Notes under the pieces: model-generated
What the model was told of the DNA's origin: nothing
The model's input: only the letters and a program-made list of their open reading frames with translations
The model's database searches: none
Translations under genes and position numbers: made by a program
Shown: piece by piece, positions 22,360 to 29,700 of the stretch
How positions within the stretch are numbered: the stretch's first letter is position 1
How the letters are laid out: every line of letters begins with the position of its first letter
Source: an uncultured Prevotella sp.
Lineage (GTDB): Bacteria; Bacteroidota; Bacteroidia; Bacteroidales; Bacteroidaceae
DNA: 33,482 nucleotides
Assembly: GCA_905233425.1 (NCBI GenBank)
Contig: CAJOEC010000085.1
Span: 1 to 33,482, forward strand
Direction of reading: 5' to 3'

Positions 22360-24048
22360 TCAGAACCCCACCTTACGTTGCTGGCTGTCCATCCGCTCAT
22401 TGTCACAATGGGAGATCAACATGGGCAGCGCGTCTTCACTATTGCCGTGCAGAATACAGTCGATGGTGTAGTGACGGGCGATGTTCTCTATCTGGCCTCC
22501 GCTGAAGTCATACTTCGAGGCCAGCGTGTGGACATCCAGCTCGCTGAGCTCTGGAATCATCGAGTGCCAGATGTTGACACGAGCCTCCACGGTAGGCTTC
22601 TCGAACTTGATCTTGTAGAGGAAACGGCGCTCGAAGGCCTTGTCGAGGTTCTGCTGAAGGTTGGTGGTGGCTATCATGATGCCGTCGAGCGTCTCCATCT
22701 CCTGTAGGATGATGTTCTGCAGCGAGTTCTCCATCTTATCAACAGCACTCGAAGCTCCGTTCTTGCGGATGCCGATAATGGCGTCGGCCTCGTTGAAGAG
22801 CAGTATGGGAGTATTTGTTGTGTGTTGAGAGTCGAGAGTTGAGCGACTGCGCTTCACCTGTTCGCGGTAGCGGTCGAAGAGTGCCTTGATGTTCTTCTCG
22901 CTCTCGCCCACCCACTTGCTCTTGATGCGCGGCACATCCACCACCATGATGCTGCGCCCTGTCCGAAGTGCCAACTGATAGACGGTCTCGGTCTTTCCCG
23001 TGCCAGGCCCGCCGTAGAACAGACAGGCGAAGCCATTGCGGAACCCCTTCTCCTTCATGCGCTCCTGAATCTTCTGGTAGTTCTCCGGCTGCAGGAACGC
23101 CGTCAGCTCGTCCACCTGCCGCCCGATGTCCATGGGGAAGAAGAGCTGCTTCTCCGTCAGCTTGTCCGGGCTGATGACGTCGGCCAGCTTCTCCTCCGTG
23201 GCGTTGATGTTCAGCTCGGCCAACAGCGTGCGCTTCGCCGCCTCCGTCAGCTTGTACCTCGTCACTTCGGCGATGCCGTCCTCGCAAAGGTGCTCAATGA
23301 TTTTCCTCTTCATCAGCTCGTGCTCACCGCTGCGCATACTGGCCTTCGCGTCGTTGAAGTTGCGGTTGTTGTCGAAGAGTTCTTCTATCTGGCTGAAACG
23401 GATGTCGTCGTCATCAGCGTTGATAAGACGGTGGCAGAAGAAGGCCACCATCAGCTCGTCCTCCTCGTCCAGGTCGTACTCCTTCAGATGGCGCACGAAG
23501 CCCACCTGCGGGTTGTCGGCGAAGAGCGACTGCAGTTCCTCGCGCAGTTCGCGGGGAGCGATGGCATCGTCGTTGAGGTCGTCGAACCACAGGTTGAGCA
23601 GACTGAACATGCCGGCGCAGTCCAGCCCCGTGCGTTGCGGCAGCTCATAGACCTCGTTGTGCTTCAGGCAGCGGATGACAGCTGTGGGGATGTCGAAGTC
23701 GTCCTCGTCCTTCACGTCGCGGAATTTCAGCAGGCGGCGGCGCACCAGCGCATCGATGTCGCTGGCATAACTGAGCACGCTGATCTTGTTCATGTCCAAG
23801 TGTGAGGCCAGGTCGTCGTAGTCCACCCGTCGCGGCCCTTTCTCCATGCAGATGCAGAAGAGCACCGCCTGCCGCCCGGTGATGCCGTAGCTATCCGCCA
23901 AGAGTCCAATTTCAGGTGCGGCCTTCGTCATGAACCCCTTGCTCATCTTCGAGCCCTTCGACAGTTCCACCACGCGCTCAATAGCCTGAAGCAGGGTGGG
24001 TACTGGCTTCAGCTGGGTCTTTTTTCTACTTTTAATTGTCGTTGCCAT
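22360..24048 (-). CDS. AAA+ ATPase with N-terminal helical region
   Basis: The 562-aa protein has a helical N-terminal half, perhaps winged-helix-like (about 45-130), and an AAA+ module from about 340. Walker A is GGPGTGKT (346-353). IKSKWVGESEKNIKALF (375-391) resembles the pore/ISS region. Walker B LLFNEADA (416-423) has Asn in place of the usual Asp. Sensor 1 is TTN (461-463), with arginine finger RR at 474-475. This is a family common in Bacteroidetes, related to FtsH/SpoVK-type ATPases. An extra 12-13 residues (about 400-412) come from a heptamer repeat. The ATG at 24046-24048 is only about 18 bp after a terminator-like hairpin at 24068-24099. Function unknown. Confidence 0.82.
   Translation of the reverse strand: MATTIKSRKKTQLKPVPTLLQAIERVVELSKGSKMSKGFMTKAAPEIGLLADSYGITGRQAVLFCICMEKGPRRVDYDDLASHLDMNKISVLSYASDIDALVRRRLLKFRDVKDEDDFDIPTAVIRCLKHNEVYELPQRTGLDCAGMFSLLNLWFDDLNDDAIAPRELREELQSLFADNPQVGFVRHLKEYDLDEEDELMVAFFCHRLINADDDDIRFSQIEELFDNNRNFNDAKASMRSGEHELMKRKIIEHLCEDGIAEVTRYKLTEAAKRTLLAELNINATEEKLADVISPDKLTEKQLFFPMDIGRQVDELTAFLQPENYQKIQERMKEKGFRNGFACLFYGGPGTGKTETVYQLALRTGRSIMVVDVPRIKSKWVGESEKNIKALFDRYREQVKRSRSTLDSQHTTNTPILLFNEADAIIGIRKNGASSAVDKMENSLQNIILQEMETLDGIMIATTNLQQNLDKAFERRFLYKIKFEKPTVEARVNIWHSMIPELSELDVHTLASKYDFSGGQIENIARHYTIDCILHGNSEDALPMLISHCDNERMDSQQRKVGF
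22816..22843 (-). repeat. Heptamer tandem repeat inside the AAA+ gene
   Basis: On the plus strand the units TGTTGTG, TGTTGAG, AGTCGAG and AGTTGAG follow without gaps. They encode part of RSRSTLDSQHTTN, which lies between two conserved AAA+ elements. Confidence 0.75.
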
Positions 24049-24067
24049 ATATCTTTTGAACTTAAAA

Positions 24068-24099
24068 AAAAAGTGATATGCATAATATAATCACTTTTT
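24068..24099 (-). terminator. Hairpin with T tract upstream of the AAA+ gene
   Basis: AAAAAGTGAT (24068-24077) and ATCACTTTTT (24090-24099) form a 10-bp stem around a 12-nt loop. On the minus strand the right arm is followed by more T residues. It would stop minus-strand transcripts arriving from upstream just before the AAA+ start at 24048, or act as an attenuator. Confidence 0.55.
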
Positions 24100-24194
24100 G
24101 AGTAAAATTCAAAAAACAGGCAAATGTTTAACATTCATTAAGCCCAAATGGGCATCTTTGGTAACTGCTCAGTCGTCAACCGTTATTTTCTTAT

Positions 24195-24284
24195 TTACCA
24201 CACCTCTGCCCGCTGCATCAACTGCATCTGGCTGATTTGCTGTTGCTTTTCACCGATAAGGGTCTTGATAACATGCTTGTCCAT
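24195..24284 (-). pseudogene. 29-aa N-terminal remnant of an AAA ATPase-like gene
   Basis: The ORF MDKHVIKTLIGEKQQQISQM... has the look of the first residues of a Bacteroidetes AAA/DUF4143-type ATPase and then ends in a TAA (24195-24197) after RAEVW. A promoter -7 box (24308-24315) lies just upstream, bracketed by palindromes. It is probably the start of a gene whose body has been deleted. The rest of 24049-24433 holds a small GCCC-AAAT-GGGC hairpin (24142-24153) and nothing else recognisable. Confidence 0.45.
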
Positions 24285-24295
24285 ACAGAATTCTT

Positions 24296-24338
24296 AAGTG
24301 TACTTTGCAAAAATACGAATTTATTCTGAAGTACACTT
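24296..24338 (-). promoter_or_regulatory. Promoter bracketed by twin AAGTGTACTT operators
   Basis: TATTTTTG (24308-24315 on the minus strand) is a perfect -7 box; no good -33 box is seen. AAGTGTACTT (24296-24305) and its inverted copy AAGTACACTT (24329-24338) start 33 bp apart (about three helical turns), lying at the start site and the -33 region. This is the layout of a repressor-controlled promoter. Confidence 0.55.
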
Positions 24339-24433
24339 CACAATTCGATAATATTTTATCCACCTTTCAATATATTTAACTTTATTTTGATTAGAAGAAC
24401 CGTCCCTGTGAATCCATAGTTCCTGTGTCACCA

Positions 24434-25870
24434 CTATTCCTCTACATTGTCATATGTTATTTCCCAATGACCGCTATAACCACTGCCAACATACTTGATA
24501 TGGGGTAATTTTGCAAGATGTCGTTTAATTGTATTGATACCTTTACCTGCAGCAATAGACAATTCCTCCGTTGTCACTTTAGGATTTTTCTTTATCTGAG
24601 TCTCTATCCATAAATCAAGATCGTTCTCTTGAGTACCATCTTGAGTACCATCTTGAGTACCACCTTGAGTACCACCTTGAATTTCTTCCTTTGTCGGTCG
24701 CATAAATGTAACCACAACAAATCCGCCATCAATTGACCATGTAGGTACTGCGACACCTCTTTTTTGGCAGGCCTCCATGATTCGTTTTATGCCCGAACCC
24801 CAGTTCTCAATATAGGTTGTACTATACAGCACATTAGCGATAAGCGGATTGTACGGATATGATATGTGGGGCTGGCGGATATTCTCTGGCGTAATCTGCG
24901 GAGGCAGAATGCCAGGATTCTCAATCTCAATACGGTCGTCGTAGATGGCAATGCCTATAGTCAAGTTATACCGCTCGTACTGACGATGGCAAAGAGCATT
25001 CAGGACAGCTTCACGCAAAGCTTCCGCTGGCACTTCCAAATACTCATCACGAACCAGTCCGACAATTTTCCCGTGCATATTCAGGTGTTTGCGGAAAAAG
25101 TTCATAGCTTCATTAAGTAACACGAAGATGTTTCCCTCAACTCGCTGGTTGTCGATAAACTCATTTTTGTCAGTTCCTTGGAAACGGGCCAGGCGCATAG
25201 TGAACTGCGTGTACATGCCCGTTTCTCTCGTAAAGAGTGCTGTGGCAGCATTCAGAGGTCTGTCACCTGTGGTCAACTTCCATTTACCTAACACGTCTTC
25301 GATGGGTTCTGTAAGAGCCAGTTCCGACAATCTGCCTCTCTCAACGCCAAGACGCACAACGCCACGTATCAGTTTCTCATCCAAAGAACCAATAACTGTG
25401 AATTCCGATGGCTGCCGTTCCCAAGCGAACATGTCGGGTTTACTCCTGCGCAACCGTTCTTCATACATGTCACGTGGCATTTCCTTCGTCGTACTCTCCA
25501 CCTTGTGGTAAGGACAACCATGATAAGTATAAGGCATCATGCCCCACGCCCAACCGTCAAAGTGCATGGCGATCACCTTATACCCGGGCCGGTCGGGAAC
25601 ATCGATATACCCCACCCGTACATCAACCTGCGGCTCCATATAACTCAGAGCCTGTGCAATCTCCCGTTGAGTACTGTCAGTAACCTGCTGGCCCAGAATC
25701 TTAAGTGATGTTGGAGCAACACCAAAGAACAGCCAGCCACCTTCGGTGTTCAAAAAGGCACAGGCTGTGTGCATGCCATCCTTCAGTTCTCCTGTAGTTT
25801 TCTTCAACTCCAGTTGACGATGCTCGTCATTCTGTATCAGTATTTTTAGTTCTTCTATTGATAGTGCCAT
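24434..25870 (-). CDS. AlbA_2 / HATPase_c_4 regulator
   Basis: The 478-aa protein has an AlbA_2 (Schlafen-like) domain at about 14-130 (ELKKTTGELKDG, AFLNTEGGWLFFGV). It continues into an ATP-binding HATPase_c_4-like domain at about 270-350 (AEALREAVLNALCHRQYE, IEIENPGILPP), a linker of four GTQ repeats near 399-415 and a C-terminal winged helix (VTTEELSIAAGKGINTIKRHL). Such proteins are predicted nucleic-acid-binding regulators. The ATG at 25868-25870 follows a leader almost identical in part to that of the shortened relative at 25905-26513, which ends 34 bp upstream. Function unknown beyond the domains. Confidence 0.82.
   Translation of the reverse strand: MALSIEELKILIQNDEHRQLELKKTTGELKDGMHTACAFLNTEGGWLFFGVAPTSLKILGQQVTDSTQREIAQALSYMEPQVDVRVGYIDVPDRPGYKVIAMHFDGWAWGMMPYTYHGCPYHKVESTTKEMPRDMYEERLRRSKPDMFAWERQPSEFTVIGSLDEKLIRGVVRLGVERGRLSELALTEPIEDVLGKWKLTTGDRPLNAATALFTRETGMYTQFTMRLARFQGTDKNEFIDNQRVEGNIFVLLNEAMNFFRKHLNMHGKIVGLVRDEYLEVPAEALREAVLNALCHRQYERYNLTIGIAIYDDRIEIENPGILPPQITPENIRQPHISYPYNPLIANVLYSTTYIENWGSGIKRIMEACQKRGVAVPTWSIDGGFVVVTFMRPTKEEIQGGTQGGTQDGTQDGTQENDLDLWIETQIKKNPKVTTEELSIAAGKGINTIKRHLAKLPHIKYVGSGYSGHWEITYDNVEE
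24626..24673 (-). repeat. Four 12-nt repeats encoding the GTQ linker
   Basis: CTTGAGTACCA(T/C) occurs four times without gaps (starts 24626, 24638, 24650, 24662). Each adds one (G/D)GTQ to the linker before the winged helix, so copy-number change would alter linker length and not the frame. Confidence 0.9.
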
Positions 25871-25904
25871 ATATTCCTATAACGTTTCGTTGCTGTTGTT
25901 CTTG

Positions 25905-26513
25905 TCATTTCTTCAGTTTTTCAAGCATTGCCAGTCCCAACTCTGTTAGTACCCATTCACCATCCTTGCGGCCACCCTTACGAGTTATGATACCACTTGA
26001 CTGTAGGTTCTCTATATCGCGTATAATAGTTCTGGTCGCAACACCGGTCTTTAGTGACATTTCTGATATTGTCACAAAAGAGTCCTCAAGAATCATTTCC
26101 AATATAACCAATTGTCTTTCAGTCAGTTCTTTTGTGACATCTTTAGTGACATCTTTGGTGACATTCAGTTCTTTTATGCCAATTCGTTCAACTGAGAGTG
26201 TTTCTTTCACAAATTCCGGATGACAAGGAATGTCTATCAGGAAATACGTCCTCTCCTCGTCCGTCTCGATAGTCGCCCTGGGCGAGCCGTTGGCCTTCAA
26301 TTCATCCTGAATGGTAGGAATACCCGATAAGCGACCATTCACCTCCTTCACGCCCAACACGATATAACCGCCACCCGTCTCGTCGAAGTCGTTGGCGAAA
26401 GCACACACGCTACGGTAGATGGCATCAGGGTTCCATCCCGTCTTATACTCAATGCGGTCACCCTCCACAGCTCGTCCACCGAGCAGTTCTTCTATATTAA
26501 TTGGTAGTCTCAT
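25905..26513 (-). CDS. Internally shortened AlbA_2 regulator
   Basis: The 202-aa product starts MRLPINIEELLGGRAVEG with EYKTGWN, the AlbA_2 beginning. After YIVLGVKEVNGRLSGIPTI it passes directly into the part that in full-length relatives lies after the ATP-binding domain (NGSPRATIETDEERTYFLID, IPCHPEF). About 250 residues seem to have been removed in frame. A VTKD repeat linker (26131-26166) and a winged helix (SEMSLKTGVATRTIIRDIENL) complete it. The ATG at 26511-26513 is chosen because its leader matches that of the 24434 gene. It is intact as an ORF, so it may be expressed as a DNA-binding protein. Confidence 0.65.
   Translation of the reverse strand: MRLPINIEELLGGRAVEGDRIEYKTGWNPDAIYRSVCAFANDFDETGGGYIVLGVKEVNGRLSGIPTIQDELKANGSPRATIETDEERTYFLIDIPCHPEFVKETLSVERIGIKELNVTKDVTKDVTKELTERQLVILEMILEDSFVTISEMSLKTGVATRTIIRDIENLQSSGIITRKGGRKDGEWVLTELGLAMLEKLKK
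26131..26166 (-). repeat. Three 12-nt repeats encoding VTKD/E
   Basis: TTTGTGACATCT, TTAGTGACATCT and TTGGTGACATTC occur in tandem and encode the linker before the winged helix. CAGTTCTTTT flanks them in direct orientation (26124-26133 and 26166-26175). Confidence 0.8.
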
Positions 26514-26721
26514 ATATTTACATAACGTTTTCGATACTGTTCTATTGCTTTGCGCTCGGCTCTGCCGCTTGACTTGTCCAAGAAGGTTTAGCTCGACGGC
26601 CAAAGGGAAAGTCAACCATGAACCTGAATCTTAGACCATGTACCGTAATTCCCGTTTCGTTACTGTTGCTATTATTCAGTATCACATCTTATTTCAACTG
26701 GCAATAGTTTTTTTAGTCTTA

Positions 26722-29700
26722 TTAGTAGATTAAGTTAGACAACCCGAATATCGAAATAGGTTTATAAAAACCACTTAACCGTCCTTTTAGCTTATTAACA
26801 TACTTCTCAGACCATAGCGGATGTATTAAGATAAACTTTTCTCCATACGGGTCATCGCCTATAATAGTACCTTCAGCCGTCTTAGTTGTATAGCCATTTT
26901 TTGAGAGCACATTATTAATAGTACCAAATACAAAGTTATTCCAGTAAGGTACAGAGAAATCGACCTTTGCTCTACTATCTTTTGCCAGTTTCGCAATATC
27001 AAGGCCAAGTCGCCAATCAAGCAATTGATGAACACTCTGATTAGAGAAATCTCTTATGCAGTCATAACAAGAAGACGTACATCCATCTGCATGCCCTTTA
27101 GAGATGAGCATTTCATAAACATTACCACCTTCTATTAGCGGTGTCACTATCGCCTGTTCTGGAACTTCCCGATATTTTTTCCCACTGAGATAGTTACAAT
27201 ATCCTGCACCGTTTTCGAGGCTTTCTACGAGAAACACCTCTGCTCGTTTCGTAGCAGGAACAATATAGAAACCAACATTTAGTTCAGATGAATCTATATC
27301 CAAATATGAAGATATAGCCTTACGTACCAAATATCCCCATGATAAAAAAGCTGCTCGTACAGCAAAGCTGTTAGGATTCTCACTAAAGACGGGTGACAAA
27401 CAAATGTCTTCCCGAACTTTGGCTACAGAGAGAGTGAGAACGCCCGTGGTTTTGGAGGAATAAAACGCATATTTTGATTCGAAGTCCAATTGCATAACTC
27501 GACCGTCCTCCTCTGGATAAGCATCTCTTGATACATATATGCCTCTTTGATTCTTACCGAGATTATACAAATCTCCATTGTTGTCGTTGACAAGATGTAC
27601 AAGGCCCTGAGAAGGAACTGTGTTATTTCGGATTGTCATATTGGCAACTTGAGGACATTCCGAGAGCGACTGTTCGCAATCAAGTTTAATATCGCTGTTC
27701 GGCGAATACCAATCATAGCTACCATTAAAATCCTTCGGTTTAACATTATAGTCCACACAGAAGCCCAAAGGTGAACATATTTTCACTCTCTCCATCTCGT
27801 TTCCACAGACAGGGCAGTTACCATCTTCGTCGCTTATTGTTGAATACCCACAAATCTTACAACGATGCAACGGATGACGGTATTTGTTTAATGAGTTATG
27901 CTTTACCTGAACGGTATGATTTGATTTGTTATACTCATAATCCACCACGCCAACGGCTCTGAACACCTTCTTGTCTTTTACGATTTCATGGCTAGGTGCA
28001 AATGAATTAAGAGCCATATCAATGTCTCGTGAAACGACATCCTCTGCAGGAAGCTTCTTTGGTTCACTCAAATATAAATTCCTTGTTCTTGTTGGGAAGC
28101 CAAACATTGGAAGTAAACCTGCGTTTGCTAATCGTTCACTTAGATATTCCTGCGTAAAATTATCACTCGATGCAATTTCAGAAATTCTTCCTATTAGTTG
28201 TTCATAAATATAATTATAAATATCCTTTTTCTGTCTATCTGAAATCTCAGTTCCTTTTGTTACAACAGAAATGATACGCCTTACTTCTTGCTTGTTTTTT
28301 AGTAGCCATTCTTCAACAATTTGCTTGTTTTGCTCCCAGGAGTCAATGAGACCAAAGTTGCCATGAACGCTATCGCTACCTCCAGAATCCTTCTTCAATG
28401 CAGCAAATAGGATCTCCTTAATAATTATCCTCTCTGCAATCTCCCGTGTTCTGACCTCTAAATATGGATCTTTTGGTGTATCCGAAACCATACGGTTATA
28501 TTCTTGATAGTTTGTTTGGTCATGACTCAAAGATCTTGCTACTGTAAGAGCAATTGAAAGTGGATTGCCTCTACGTCCTGCACGGCCAACACGCTGTTGA
28601 TAGTTGAAACGTTGTGGTGGAACGTTACCCATCATGACCGCAGACAGTGAACCGATATCAACACCTGCTTCCATCGTAGTTGTTACACTAAGTAGGTCTA
28701 TTCCATCTACTATGGGATTTTCTGTTTGCAAGAAAATGTCTTGGAAGAGTCTCTGCCTCTTTCTGGAATCTTCTTTTGATGTCTGACCTGTCATTTCTTC
28801 ACAATGCAAGCGATATACGTTCTCTGTCGAATTTAGCAGAGTAAGGTAATAATCGTTAGGATTCTTTATCTCCTCTTCTGTCAGTATCTGTGGTTCTTCC
28901 AACTTATGGAAGCAATTGATACATATACCATTCGCATGATGCATGTGAGTTGTCTTACAACGTGGGCAGACCCAGTATCGGGTGCCTGCTGATGCTTTTA
29001 CAAATGATAGGCCATCACCAGTTAACAGAGCAACAGACCTGTCAATGATACCGCTACTTCTGAGTACAGTATGCAAATTATCTATGATACTATTTACAAA
29101 ATCTTGGTCACTTTTATGATATACTGCCTTGATTAAATTGCGTACAGCTCTTGGGAAGCTATCTGTTGCAGGATATTTTGAGGGGAATCCTTTAATCCTC
29201 TTCTTTTCGCCAAGAATTCTTATCACCGAACAAACGAGTTCCCTCATAATATGGTCTTCAATAGTTCTTGTCGGTGCAAGATAGCCAAGTTTCAATTCCT
29301 CAAAGGAACCGCTCTTGTTGGAAAAGATACTCCCAAGTTGTTCTATCTTGTTTGACCAATGGATGTCATCATTGAAATTCCTTTTACTGTCGCTTGGGTC
29401 TGACTTCATCTTCAGAGTTGTAAAATCGTAAAGATCGCTCCAGATACCAGCTGCTGTGTTTTCTGAGAAAGAAGGCTTCGGACCTGCTGGATTCATACCT
29501 AACGAAAGAATCTTCTCAAAAACTTCATCTTCTATATTGCCAATCCTTAAACCATTGGAAGCTTGGAGAAAGGTATTCAGTTTCTCTATTTGGTCTTCTG
29601 TAGCCCATTGCTTTTGTTCCCAATCAATGATTTGGGCATAATCCCTGTATTTCTCATCTTGCGCTAACTCCATAAATTTAGCAATGTCATCTTTTGACGG

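Noticed and set aside
22146..22406. 86-codon minus ORF upstream of the LacI gene
   Set aside because: It overlaps the end of the AAA+ gene and the operator cluster, has no family pattern and no good start.
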